The notes beneath the pieces are model-generated. The model did not search any database and had not been told where the DNA came from. It saw nothing but the letters and a program-made list of their open reading frames with translations. Below are positions 7,476 through 16,573 of a stretch of DNA of 64,000 bases, one piece after another (positions within the stretch are counted from its first letter, which is position 1; each line of letters opens with the position of its first letter). The stretch covers positions 1,302,001-1,366,000 of the forward strand of contig NZ_SMBO01000001.1 in the NCBI RefSeq assembly GCF_004342985.1, in the 5' to 3' direction. This DNA is from Novosphingobium sp. PhB57. Lineage in GTDB: Bacteria; Pseudomonadota; Alphaproteobacteria; Sphingomonadales; Sphingomonadaceae. The translations under genes and the position numbers were made by a program.

Positions 7476-8159
7476 TTATTGAGGCGCAGCGCTCGCTCCG
7501 CCGCTTTTCACCCAGGTGGCGACCTGGTTGGCAACGTCATTCGCCGCCTTGTTGAGCGCCGGACCGACCGAGGCTGCTTCGGCCTTCACGCCCGGCACGA
7601 TCGCCTCGAACCGCCGGGTCACGAGCGGGCCGCTGCGCTCGGTGCGGATCGCATCGAAACGCACGATGACCGACGACGTGGGGACGTCATAGCCCATCTG
7701 CAGCAGCCTTCCGCCGATCAGCGTCTTGCCGGTGACCTCGAAATCGCCGCCTTCGACGACGAGCTGGCCGGTCTGGGCCCGCAAGGTCTCTGCCAGAAGC
7801 GAGCGGAACTGGCGGCTCGGCTTTTCAATCCACCAGCCGTCCTTCAGATAGGACAGGGTCGATCCGTCCACCCTCACCGGCACGCGCAGCACGTCCAGGC
7901 TGCGATCGGCTTCGGGATCGAGCACGACAATGGCCTCGGAAATCTGCCCGGTGGACTGCGAACCGGCCGGCGCGGTCTGGTCCGGCGTCAGCCGCAGCAA
8001 CAGATCGGGGGCCTTGGGCGCCAGGCTGATGCAGCCCGAAAGCGCCAGGGCTGCCGCGGCTGCAAGCGCGCCGCCGAGGATCGGGGTCTTGTGCCGGAGC
8101 TTCATCGCGGTTCCCATCTTCATTCTCGGTTCGTGCAGGCGCATGGATCGCCCGTTCAT
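7476..8159 (-). CDS. ABC transport auxiliary lipoprotein of the Mla-type system
   Basis: This 227-residue protein has a lipobox (LALSGC) with Cys at position 43 from the ATG at 8159, and it matches the ABC-transport auxiliary family (PqiC-like). It is probably an outer-membrane-facing lipoprotein that works with the MlaD-type MCE protein encoded just upstream. The ATG at 8159 overlaps the mlaD stop (ATGA). An internal ATG at 8105 has its own GGGA site and would give a more usual signal peptide with Cys25, so the true start is uncertain. It closes a four-gene lipid-transport operon. Confidence 0.88.
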   Translation of the reverse strand: MNGRSMRLHEPRMKMGTAMKLRHKTPILGGALAAAAALALSGCISLAPKAPDLLLRLTPDQTAPAGSQSTGQISEAIVVLDPEADRSLDVLRVPVRVDGSTLSYLKDGWWIEKPSRQFRSLLAETLRAQTGQLVVEGGDFEVTGKTLIGGRLLQMGYDVPTSSVIVRFDAIRTERSGPLVTRRFEAIVPGVKAEAASVGPALNKAANDVANQVATWVKSGGASAAPQ

Positions 8160-9094
8160 GGCTTGTACGTGGGCAGCTTCTGCCCCTTGATGAGCGCGCC
8201 TGCGCCCTGCTCGTCGATCTTTTCCGTCACGTTGCGCAGCGCCTTGCTGGTGGCGCGCAAGTCACGGATCGCAGCTTCGGCGGCGGGAAGCGTCTGCTGC
8301 GAAACCTGATCGAAGGCCGGCTGCGCATGCTGCAGGGTCTGGTCCAGCGTCTCCATCGACTTCTGCGCCGCGCCCAGCGTGTTGCGGAGCTGCTCGGCCA
8401 GCGAATTGCCCTGATCGCCCAGAAGGCTGTCGGCCTTGCCGGCCACGCCTTCGAACGCGGTCAGCGTGCGGGTCGCCTGGTTGAGCGTGCCCTGAAGTTC
8501 GGCCAGGGTCTGCTTCACTTGCGGCGTCGCCGACGAAAGATCCTTGGTCATCTTGTCGGTGTTCTTGAGAATACCGGTGATCGACCGGCGGTTCTCTTCC
8601 GAGAGGAGCAAGTTGAGGTTTTCGGTCAGCGTCGCCAGGCGCTCCAGCAACAGCGGAGCGTTCGACAGGATTTCACCCAGGCCGCCGCGCTTGGTGGGGA
8701 TGACCGGCACGCCTTCCGGACCCGGCTCGGTCAACAGCGGCGCATCCTTCACGGCGCCTTCGAGCTGGATATCGGCAACGCCGGTGAAGCTGCCCTGGAT
8801 CGTGGCGGTGGTGCCGACGGTGACGGGCACTTTCTTGTCCACCTTCACCCGCACGCGGATGAAGCTGGGATCCTGCGGCCACAGCTCGATTTCCTTGATC
8901 TGCCCTACCGGCACCCCCGCGTAATCGACGCCCGACCCCTTGGCGAGGCCATCCACCGATTGCTTGAAGAAGATGTCGTATTCGTTGCGCGCACCATCGT
9001 TCAGGCGCGCAATCCAGATGATGAACGCCGCCAGGGTCGCCAGAAGGACCAGCGTGACGGCTCCGACCCAGATATGATTGGCCCGTGTTTCCAT
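8156..9094 (-). CDS. mlaD: MCE-domain substrate-binding protein MlaD
   Basis: This 312-residue protein starts METRANHIWVG with one membrane helix at about 9-28. An MCE domain follows (about 38-120, with VDYAGVPVGQIKEIEL and the beta-rich core). After that comes a long helical region with periodic hydrophobics (ENLNLLLS, LRNTLGAAQKSME). MlaD-type proteins form periplasmic hexameric rings that pass phospholipids between the membranes. It starts 10 bases after the ATPase gene. A longer TTG-initiated frame exists, but the membrane anchor fixes the start at 9094. Confidence 0.92.
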   Translation of the reverse strand: METRANHIWVGAVTLVLLATLAAFIIWIARLNDGARNEYDIFFKQSVDGLAKGSGVDYAGVPVGQIKEIELWPQDPSFIRVRVKVDKKVPVTVGTTATIQGSFTGVADIQLEGAVKDAPLLTEPGPEGVPVIPTKRGGLGEILSNAPLLLERLATLTENLNLLLSEENRRSITGILKNTDKMTKDLSSATPQVKQTLAELQGTLNQATRTLTAFEGVAGKADSLLGDQGNSLAEQLRNTLGAAQKSMETLDQTLQHAQPAFDQVSQQTLPAAEAAIRDLRATSKALRNVTEKIDEQGAGALIKGQKLPTYKP

Positions 9095-9104
9095 GCTGAT
9101 TACC

Positions 9105-10034
9105 CTATGCCCCGCGTCCGTTGATATCGCGCCCGTTGCTGCTGTCCACGGCCGGTCCTTCGGGAGGGGAACCGTCCTGCGCGACAAGCGCGTCGTCGTT
9201 CATCGAAATCTCGTCTTTCGCGCCCAGCGCGGCACGGCCGCGCGGGCCGTTGAAATATTCCTGGATCCAGGGGTGATCGAGCGCCAGCAGTTCCGGGATC
9301 GTGCCCACGGCGATCACCTGCTTGTCCGCCAGCACCGCCACGCGATCGCAAATGGCGTGAAGCGTATCGAGGTCATGAGTGATGAGGAATACCGTCAGCC
9401 CGAGCGTCTCCTTCAACCCGCGCGTCAGCCGGTCGAAAGCAGCGGCACCGATCGGGTCGAGGCCGGCGGTCGGCTCGTCCAGAAACAGAAGTTCGGGATC
9501 GAGCGCCAGCGCCCGCGCCAGGCCTGCACGCTTGCGCATGCCGCCCGAAAGCTCGTTGGGATACTTGTAAGCGGATTCTTCCGACAGGCCGGCGAGCCGG
9601 ACCTTGAAGCGCGCGATATCGCCGCGCATCTGGTCGGTGATTTCGGGATAGAACTGCTTGAGCGGCACTTCCACGTTCTCACCCACGGTCAAGGTCGAGA
9701 ACAAGGCGCCGCCCTGGAACAGCACGCCCCACCGGGAACGCAAGTCGCGGCCTTCCTCATCGGTGGAATCGCCCATGTGGTGACCGAGCACGGTGATCTC
9801 GCCCGATTCCGGCTGCTGGAGCCCGATGATCGAGCGCATCAACACCGATTTGCCGGTGCCCGATCCGCCGACGACGCCCAAAATCTCACCCCTGCGGACC
9901 TTGAGCGAGAGATTCTCGTGAATGACGTGATCGCCGAAGGCATTGCGCAGCCCCTCGACCACGATCGGGAATTTCTCATCGGAATCGGCGGCGGTTTCCG
10001 CCGGTTCCGCCTGGAGGCTTTCGCTTTCGATCAT
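9105..10034 (-). CDS. mlaF: Mla-type ABC transporter ATPase
   Basis: This 309-residue ABC ATPase has Walker A GGSGTGKS (56-63), a Q-loop near 107, the signature LSGGM (162-166), Walker B LLFLDEP (182-188) and a switch His in LITHDLDTL. FQGGALFSTLTV after Walker A is typical of the MlaF/TTG2A group. It energises intermembrane phospholipid transport with the permease upstream, whose stop codon it overlaps (ATGA). A C-terminal extension of about 40 polar residues is not part of the ATPase fold. Confidence 0.95.
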   Translation of the reverse strand: MIESESLQAEPAETAADSDEKFPIVVEGLRNAFGDHVIHENLSLKVRRGEILGVVGGSGTGKSVLMRSIIGLQQPESGEITVLGHHMGDSTDEEGRDLRSRWGVLFQGGALFSTLTVGENVEVPLKQFYPEITDQMRGDIARFKVRLAGLSEESAYKYPNELSGGMRKRAGLARALALDPELLFLDEPTAGLDPIGAAAFDRLTRGLKETLGLTVFLITHDLDTLHAICDRVAVLADKQVIAVGTIPELLALDHPWIQEYFNGPRGRAALGAKDEISMNDDALVAQDGSPPEGPAVDSSNGRDINGRGA

Positions 10035-11146
10035 TGCCAGCCGATCTTGGTGAAGAAGATCGCGAAGAAGGCGTCGAGCACGATCACGGTGAAGATCGCC
10101 GTGACCACCGCCTGGGTGGTGCGCGCGCCCACTTCCTCGGCGTTCGAGGTCACCTGCATCCCCTGATAGCAGCCTGCCAGGGCGACGATCAGCGCAAACA
10201 CGGGAGCCTTGAGCAGGCCCACCCAAACGTCAGTGATCGGCACGACTTCCTGAGTGCGCTGAAGGAAGGTCCAGAACGGAATATCGAGCGCGAAATTCGC
10301 GATGAAGGCGCCGCCGATGATCGCCAGCACCGTGGAATAGAAGCCGAGCAGCGGCATCATCAGCATCGCCGCCAGCACGCGCGGAACCACCAGCGCCTGC
10401 ATCGGCGAGACGCCGATGGTGCGCATGGCGTCCACTTCCTCGGTCAGCTTCATCGTGCCGATTTGCGCCGCGAAGGCCGAGCCCGAGCGCCCCGCGACCA
10501 TGATCGCGGTCATCAGGATGCCCAGTTCGCGCATCGCGAGCCGGCCGGTGAGGTTGATCGTGTAGATTTCGGCGCCGAACTGCGCCAGCTGCACCGCGCC
10601 CTGCTGGGCGATGACGATGCCGATGAGAAAGCTCATCAACCCGACGATCCACAGCGAGTTGACGCCCACATGCTGCATGTGATGCACCAGCGCCGTGCCC
10701 CGAAGCCGCGAGGGGTGCCGGATCGCCGCGCCGAGCGCCGAGATCAGCTCCCCCAGGAAGCCGACAGAGCGGACCAGCCCGTGCCCCCAGCCGACCACGA
10801 GATCACCGAGTTCGCCCACCGTGCGGACCAGAAGAGGCCGTTCCGGCTCGATCTCAGGCTGTTCGTCGGGGACGCGGCCGATCGCCGCGAACAGGTGCTT
10901 GGCCTGGTCGCTTTCGCCCACGACTTCAAGGTTATGCTCGCTTGCATAGCGGCAGACGAGCCAGGCGCCGGTGGTGTCGATATCGGTGACGCCGGACATG
11001 TCGATCCGGTCGAACGGGCCGTGCAAGGCGGCCAGCTTATGGTCGAGATTACCCAGGGAATGGACGCGCAACGGCCCCTTCAGCGCCACAGTCTGGACGC
11101 CGTCCTGGTCGCTTTCCGACAGAGTGAATTCAGCCCATTCCCGCAT
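10031..11146 (-). CDS. mlaE: STAS-MlaE fusion permease of the Mla-type transporter
   Basis: This 371-residue protein combines an N-terminal STAS domain (about 10-100, with IDMSGVTDIDTTGAWL), equivalent to the separate MlaB of E. coli, with an MlaE permease domain (about 130-371). The permease shows GTALVHHMQHVG, MRELGILMTAIMVAGRSGSAFAAQIGTM in part, and several membrane helices. It forms the inner-membrane core that moves phospholipids. It is the first gene of the operon mlaE-mlaF-mlaD-lipoprotein. Fused STAS-MlaE proteins are common in alphaproteobacteria, so the missing mlaB is explained. Confidence 0.93.
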   Translation of the reverse strand: MREWAEFTLSESDQDGVQTVALKGPLRVHSLGNLDHKLAALHGPFDRIDMSGVTDIDTTGAWLVCRYASEHNLEVVGESDQAKHLFAAIGRVPDEQPEIEPERPLLVRTVGELGDLVVGWGHGLVRSVGFLGELISALGAAIRHPSRLRGTALVHHMQHVGVNSLWIVGLMSFLIGIVIAQQGAVQLAQFGAEIYTINLTGRLAMRELGILMTAIMVAGRSGSAFAAQIGTMKLTEEVDAMRTIGVSPMQALVVPRVLAAMLMMPLLGFYSTVLAIIGGAFIANFALDIPFWTFLQRTQEVVPITDVWVGLLKAPVFALIVALAGCYQGMQVTSNAEEVGARTTQAVVTAIFTVIVLDAFFAIFFTKIGWQ

Positions 11147-11326
11147 GTGTGCTCGTATTGGGGGAAAATGCCTGTACCGGCAAGGGGTTCCCCCGGCGCG
11201 GCGAATTGTTCATTTCGCAATCGCAACCGTATTGGAGCCATCCTTTATGCACGTCCCGCGACTATGGCGGAATCCCGTGTTGGCGGCACTTGCGAATGAC
11301 GCCCCGCACTGGCAAAGCGCGGCGCC

Positions 11327-13996
11327 ATGACCGACACTCCAGAAGCCTCCCCCGAAACCGCGCCCGAAGCCGCGCTGGACAAGACTTTCGACCCCGCCCA
11401 GATCGAGGCGAAGTGGTACCGGCACTGGGAAGGCGAAGGGCTGTTCCGGCCCGAACGCCCTGACGCGCAGCCGTTCACCATCGTGAACCCGCCGCCGAAC
11501 GTCACCGGCTCGCTCCACATCGGCCACGCGCTGGACAATACGCTGCAGGACATCGTGATCCGTCACGAGCGTCTGAAGGGCAAGGACGCGCTCTGGGTGG
11601 TCGGCACCGACCACGCCGGGATCGCCACCCAGATGGTGGTCGAGCGCCAGATGGAGGCCAAGCAGGACAAGCGCGCCAACTACACGCGTGAGCAGTTCAT
11701 CGAGAAGGTCTGGGAATGGAAGGCCGAATCCGGCGGCACCATCACCGGCCAGCTGCGCCGCCTGGGCTGTTCGATGGACTGGAGCCGCGAGCAGTTCACG
11801 ATGGACCCGCACTTCACCAAGGCCGTGGTCAAGGTCTTCGTGGATCTGCACGAGCAGGGCCTGATCTATCGCGACAAGCGCCTGGTGAATTGGGACCCCA
11901 AGTTCCGCACCGCCATTTCCGACCTTGAGGTCGAAACGCGCGAGACCAACGGCCACTTCTGGCACATCAAGTATCCGCTTTCGGACGGTTCGGGCCACAT
12001 CCACGTCGCCACCACCCGCCCCGAGACGATGCTGGCCGACATGGCCGTTGCGGTGAACCCGGAGGACGAGCGCTACAAGGAACTGCTGGCGCGCGGCGCC
12101 ACTGTCACCCTGCCGCTCACCGGCCGCGAAATCCCCATCGTCGCGGACGAGCATGCCGATCCCGAACTGGGCTCCGGCGCGGTGAAGATCACGCCCGGCC
12201 ATGACTTCAACGACTTCGAGGTGGGCAAGCGCGCAGGCTTCAAGGCCGGCGACATGCTCAACATGCTCGATGCCGATGCCAAGGTCTGCCAGACGCAGGA
12301 CGGCCTTGTCCCCGCACAGTTCATCGGCATGGACCGGTTCGAGGCGCGCAAGGCGATCGTCGCATTCCTGGAGGATGACGGCCTGCTCGAAAAGGTCGAG
12401 GATCGCGTGATCCAGACCCCCTACGGCGACCGCAGCGGCGTCGTCATCGAACCCTGGTTGACCGACCAGTGGTACGTCGATGCGCAGACCCTTGCCGGCC
12501 CGCCGATGGAAGCCGTCCGCTCCGGCGCGATCGAGATCGTTCCCAAGACCTGGGAGAAGACCTTCTTCAACTGGATGGAAAACATCCAGCCCTGGTGCGT
12601 GTCCCGCCAGCTCTGGTGGGGCCACCGCATCCCGGCGTGGTATTCGGAAGACGGCGAAATCTTCGTCGCCGAGACCGAGGAAGAGGCACAGGCGCAGGCC
12701 GGCAACAAGAAGCTGACCCGCGACAACGACGTGCTTGATACCTGGTTCTCCTCCGCGCTCTGGCCCTTCGCCACGCTCGGTTGGCCCGATGAAGACGCGC
12801 CGCTGCTGAAGAAGCACTATCCGAACGACCTGCTCGTTTCCGGCTTCGACATCCTGTTCTTCTGGGATGCGCGCATGGCGATGCAGGGCATTCACTTCAT
12901 GAAGGAAGTGCCGTGGAAGCGGCTCTACCTCCACGGCCTCGTCCGCGCCGCCGATGGCCAGAAGATGTCGAAGTCCAAGGGCAACGTGGTCGATCCACTG
13001 GGCCTGATCGACAAGTACGGCGCCGACGCGCTGCGCTTCTTCATGGCCGCCATGGAGAGCCAGGGCCGCGACGTGAAGATGGATGAAAAGCGCGTCGAAG
13101 GTTACCGCAACTTCGCCACGAAGCTGTGGAACGCCGCGCGCTTCTGCCAGTCCAACGGCATCGTCGCCAGCACATCCGTCGCCGCCCCCAAGGCGACCAC
13201 TGCGGTCAACAAGTGGATCATCGGCGAAGTCGTCGAAACCGTCGCCGCGCTGGACAAGGCCATGGCCGACTTGCGCTTCGACGCTGCCGCCAATGCGATC
13301 TACCACTTCGTGTGGAACCAGTTCTGCGACTGGTACATCGAACTCATCAAGGGCAGCTTCGATGACGAGACCAAAGCCGTCGCCGGCTGGGTGCTCGACC
13401 AGATCCTGGTCATGCTCCATCCCTTCATGCCCTTCGTTACCGAAGAGCTGTGGAGCAAGATGGGCGCGCGTGAGACCGACCTGATCGTCGCCGCATGGCC
13501 CGCACCGGAAGCCACGGTGGATGCCGGGGCCAAGGCCGAAGTCGAATGGCTGATCGCGCTGATCGGCAACCTTCGCGGCGCCAAGTCCGAACTCGGCATC
13601 GCGCCGGGCGCGCGGCTCACCGCCTATGTCGCCGATCCTTCGGACGCGACCCGCTCGGTGATCGGCCGCAACGGCACCGCGATCGACCGTCTGGCCCGTC
13701 TGGATGCGATCCGCTTCGAGGCTGCCCCCGCCGGTGCCGCCATGCAGGTGGGCGCGGGCGATGCGACCCTGGCGATCCCGCTGGAAGGCGTGATCGACAT
13801 CGCTGCCGAGAAGGCCCGTCTGGAAAAGGCCATGGCCGCTTCGGTCAAGGAGCGGGATTCGCTCGACAAGCGCCTGGGCAATCCGGCCTTCGTCGAGAAG
13901 GCCAAGCCCGAGGCCATCGACAAGGCGCGTGCGGATCATGCGCACCATTCGGCGGAGGCGGAGCGTCTGGCTGCGGCGCTGGCGCGGCTGGGATAA
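11327..13996 (+). CDS. valS: Valyl-tRNA synthetase
   Basis: This 889-residue class I aminoacyl-tRNA synthetase has the HIGH signature at 64-67 ([12 protein letters not shown]) and KMSKS at about 546-550. An editing domain lies between them, with a C-terminal anticodon-binding region and a terminal coiled coil ([12 protein letters not shown]...[12 protein letters not shown]). It charges tRNA(Val) with valine. It appears to stand alone: divergent from the mla operon and separated from queE by 362 bases. Length and domain order are normal. Confidence 0.98.
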   Translation: MTDTPEASPETAPEAALDKTFDPAQIEAKWYRHWEGEGLFRPERPDAQPFTIVNPPPNVTGSLHIGHALDNTLQDIVIRHERLKGKDALWVVGTDHAGIATQMVVERQMEAKQDKRANYTREQFIEKVWEWKAESGGTITGQLRRLGCSMDWSREQFTMDPHFTKAVVKVFVDLHEQGLIYRDKRLVNWDPKFRTAISDLEVETRETNGHFWHIKYPLSDGSGHIHVATTRPETMLADMAVAVNPEDERYKELLARGATVTLPLTGREIPIVADEHADPELGSGAVKITPGHDFNDFEVGKRAGFKAGDMLNMLDADAKVCQTQDGLVPAQFIGMDRFEARKAIVAFLEDDGLLEKVEDRVIQTPYGDRSGVVIEPWLTDQWYVDAQTLAGPPMEAVRSGAIEIVPKTWEKTFFNWMENIQPWCVSRQLWWGHRIPAWYSEDGEIFVAETEEEAQAQAGNKKLTRDNDVLDTWFSSALWPFATLGWPDEDAPLLKKHYPNDLLVSGFDILFFWDARMAMQGIHFMKEVPWKRLYLHGLVRAADGQKMSKSKGNVVDPLGLIDKYGADALRFFMAAMESQGRDVKMDEKRVEGYRNFATKLWNAARFCQSNGIVASTSVAAPKATTAVNKWIIGEVVETVAALDKAMADLRFDAAANAIYHFVWNQFCDWYIELIKGSFDDETKAVAGWVLDQILVMLHPFMPFVTEELWSKMGARETDLIVAAWPAPEATVDAGAKAEVEWLIALIGNLRGAKSELGIAPGARLTAYVADPSDATRSVIGRNGTAIDRLARLDAIRFEAAPAGAAMQVGAGDATLAIPLEGVIDIAAEKARLEKAMAASVKERDSLDKRLGNPAFVEKAKPEAIDKARADHAHHSAEAERLAAALARLG

Positions 13997-14358
13997 GAAA
14001 AGGGAAACGCAGGGATTAACACCCCTGCACCCCGATACTGGCGAGGTCGCGCGCGCAGCCACGCCCGTGCTCTCCTTGCGGCCGCAGGCCATTTGTCTCC
14101 CGGCTCCCAGTGGGCGCAAAACGGCCAGGCAGGGCGAGACCTCGACATTCCGAGGGTCTGGGGGATCATCCCCCAGGACTTCTCACTTTTCGTTTTCCTA
14201 CATCACGCGCATCTGACACCTTCGCGCGCGTGATCACCCTGCCCCCTTGCACGCAATCAGCCGCGAGATGACACCTCTCGACAGAAGGTGACATTTTCTC
14301 CCTTGGACCGTGTAAACTGTGTCAACCACGCTCCATCAAACTGCATTCGAGAATACCC
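13997..14358 (+). other. 362-bp intergenic region between valS and queE
   Basis: I see no gene here. It holds a perfect hairpin (CTGGGGG-ATCAT-CCCCCAG, 14158-14176), which may end valS transcription although no clean T-run follows. A set of TGACAC / GTGTCA-like motifs lies at about 14214, 14269, 14288 and 14318. A candidate queE promoter is given separately. The short open frames in it have no recognisable product. Confidence 0.6.
14288..14316 (+). promoter_or_regulatory. Candidate sigma-70-like promoter for queE
   Basis: GTGACA (14288-14293) and TGTAAA (14311-14316) are separated by 17 bases and fit a -35/-10 pair (5 of 6 and 4 of 6 against the E. coli consensus). Transcription would start near 14323, about 36 bases before the GTG. 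TGACAC/GTGTCA repeats flank it and could be operator half-sites. Confidence 0.4.
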
Positions 14359-15105
14359 GTGACGCTTGCCCTTGCCACCACCACTCCCGGCGAACCTGAG
14401 ATCTTCGCCTCGCTTCAGGGCGAAGGCGCCAGCATGGGGCGGCCGAGCACTTTCGTGCGGCTGTCGCGCTGCAATCTGGCCTGCGAGTGGTGCGACACCG
14501 CCTATACCTGGCGCTTTTCCGGCGATAACCGCTTCCACCGGGACGAGCTTGCGTTCGAGCGCAAGGCCAACCAGGTCATGGCCGAGGAAGCCGACGTGGC
14601 GCGCCTGGTGGCCGACCTTCCGCCCGACCGGCTCGTCATCACCGGCGGCGAGCCGCTGCTTCAAGGCGCGCAACTGGCGCGGATGCTGGCGGCGCTCGAC
14701 GAGGCGCGACCGGGGATGCATGTCGAGATCGAGACGAACGGCTCGGTTGCGCCCCATGCCAGCCTCGACGCACGGGTGCAGCAGTACAACGTCAGCCCCA
14801 AGCTCTCGCACAGCGGCAACCCGGCGGAACTGGCGCTGGTGCCCGAGCGGCTCGATGCCTGGGCGGCCGATCCGCGCGCGTACTTCAAGTTCGTTGTGGC
14901 GGAACCTGCCGACGTGGACGAAGTCCGCGCGCTCCAGGAACGCCACGCGATCCCCGCCGAGCGGATATTCCTGATGCCGGAAGGTCGCTCCAGCGATGTC
15001 ATCCGGCAGAGGTCGGGATGGCTCTCGGATTTATGCACGCAGGAAGGCTATCGCTTCACGGACCGGCTGCACATACACATCTGGGGCGATACGCGGGGAA
15101 CTTGA
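14359..15105 (+). CDS. queE: 7-carboxy-7-deazaguanine synthase
   Basis: This 248-residue radical-SAM enzyme of queuosine biosynthesis converts CPH4 to CDG. The [4Fe-4S] cluster cysteines are C38, C42 and C45 (CNLACEWC, CX3CX2C). The SAM-binding GGEP motif is in VITGGEPLLQ, and the N-terminal FASLQGEGASMG substrate motif is typical. It starts at GTG. No preQ1 riboswitch is visible upstream, and other que genes are not in the window. The MATE gene follows after 7 bases, so the two are probably transcribed together. Confidence 0.96.
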   Translation: MTLALATTTPGEPEIFASLQGEGASMGRPSTFVRLSRCNLACEWCDTAYTWRFSGDNRFHRDELAFERKANQVMAEEADVARLVADLPPDRLVITGGEPLLQGAQLARMLAALDEARPGMHVEIETNGSVAPHASLDARVQQYNVSPKLSHSGNPAELALVPERLDAWAADPRAYFKFVVAEPADVDEVRALQERHAIPAERIFLMPEGRSSDVIRQRSGWLSDLCTQEGYRFTDRLHIHIWGDTRGT

Positions 15106-15112
15106 GGGGCAT

Positions 15113-16543
15113 ATGAACGAGGCATCACCGATTCCGCACGGGGAAACCGAACCCGAGGAGGGACAGCCTCCCCGGCAGATGGAGCGGATGAAGGGCGACC
15201 TCACGCAGGGACCGATCCTGAAGACGCTGATGGTCTTCTCGGTGCCGATGCTGATTTCCAACGTGCTCCAGACGCTGAACGGGTCGGTCAACGCGATCTG
15301 GGTCGGGCGCTTGCTGGGCGAGGCCGCGCTGGCGGCAACGGCCAATGCCAACGTCATCATGTTCCTGCTCTTCGCGCTGGTGTTCGGCTTCGGCATGGCC
15401 ACGACGGTGCGCGTGGGCCAGCATTTCGGCGCGCGTGACATCGACGCGGCGCGGCGCACGTTCGGCTCCGGGCTGGGCTTCTGTCTCGTTCTCTCGGGGC
15501 TTTGCGGCATCGGCGGCTGGTTCGGGGCGGATGCCCTGCTCCATTCGCTCGGCACGCCCGAGGCCAGCCGGGTCGAGGCGCTCGCCTACTTGCGGGTGAT
15601 CTTCGTGACGATCCCGCTAGGCTCGATGTCGATGATGGTCTCCATGGGCATGCGCGGCGCGGGCGATTCCAAGACGCCGCTCTACGCCATGATCCTGACG
15701 GTCGCGCTCGACATCGTGCTCAATCCGCTCCTCATCATCGGGCCCGGCCCGATCCCCACGCTGGGTATCGCCGGCTCGGCCATGGCCACGGCCTTCGCGA
15801 ACTTCGCCGGTCTGGTCTACCAGCTCTGGCGCATCTACCGGCAGGACCTGCCGATGCGCCTGCGCGGGCCGGAACTGGGCTATCTCGTGCCGCGCGGCCC
15901 TGAACTGGCCTATGTGATCGTCAAGGGCCTGCCGATGGGCGCCCAGATGCTGCTGGTTTCCTCCGCCGGCCTCATCATGGTCAGCCTCGTCAACCGCGAG
16001 GGGCTGGACGCCGCGGCGGCCTACGGGGCCTCGCTGCAATTGTGGAATTACCTCCAGATGCCCGCTTTCGCGATCGGCTCGGCGGTGAGCGCCATGGTCG
16101 CGCAGTCGCTCGGCGCGGGCGACCATGGCCGTGTCGGCAAAGTGACCGAAGTGGGCCTCGTCACCAATCTGGCGCTCTCGACCCTGGTGGCGGCGCTGAT
16201 CGTGCTGTTCGACCGCCCGCTGCTGGCATTGTTCCTGGGCGGAGACAGCCCGGCCATGCCGATCGCCCGGCACATTCAGCTGGTCTGCACGGCCAGCTTC
16301 GTGATCGTGTCGATCACGATGATCCTCACCGGCACGATGCGCGCCTATGGCGCCGTGGTGGCGCCGCTCGTGATCATGTTCCTGGGACTCTATCCGGGAC
16401 GTCTGGGCTTCTACTGGCTCGCCTATCCGGTCATCGGCAGCGACGCGGTGTGGTGGTCCTATCCCGTCGGTTCGGCCCTGACTGTCGCTCTGACGATCGG
16501 CTACTACCGCTGGGGCAAGTGGCGCGCGGCGTTCAAGGCCTGA
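15113..16543 (+). CDS. MATE-family multidrug/organic cation exporter
   Basis: This 476-residue protein has about 12 membrane helices in two pseudo-symmetric halves, as in MATE (MatE) transporters that expel drugs or organic cations in exchange for protons or sodium. Characteristic stretches are FSVPMLISNVLQTLNGSVNAI at the start of the first half and the matching KGLPMGAQMLLVSSAGL at the second. The cytoplasmic N-terminus is polar and acidic. The start at 15113 follows GAGGGGCAT. The transported substrate cannot be predicted. Confidence 0.92.
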   Translation: MNEASPIPHGETEPEEGQPPRQMERMKGDLTQGPILKTLMVFSVPMLISNVLQTLNGSVNAIWVGRLLGEAALAATANANVIMFLLFALVFGFGMATTVRVGQHFGARDIDAARRTFGSGLGFCLVLSGLCGIGGWFGADALLHSLGTPEASRVEALAYLRVIFVTIPLGSMSMMVSMGMRGAGDSKTPLYAMILTVALDIVLNPLLIIGPGPIPTLGIAGSAMATAFANFAGLVYQLWRIYRQDLPMRLRGPELGYLVPRGPELAYVIVKGLPMGAQMLLVSSAGLIMVSLVNREGLDAAAAYGASLQLWNYLQMPAFAIGSAVSAMVAQSLGAGDHGRVGKVTEVGLVTNLALSTLVAALIVLFDRPLLALFLGGDSPAMPIARHIQLVCTASFVIVSITMILTGTMRAYGAVVAPLVIMFLGLYPGRLGFYWLAYPVIGSDAVWWSYPVGSALTVALTIGYYRWGKWRAAFKA

Positions 16544-16573
16544 CCGCGCGCGCCTGCTGCTCCGCGATTTTGC

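Noticed and set aside
11210..14119. 969-codon open frame on the minus strand opposite valS
   Set aside because: It is the antisense shadow of valS, whose HIGH and KMSKS motifs and full-length domain structure are certain. The translation is low in recognisable domains and typical of GC-rich antisense frames.
13997..14358. Possible preQ1 riboswitch before queE
   Set aside because: No A-rich tail or compact H-type pseudoknot of the preQ1 classes could be found.
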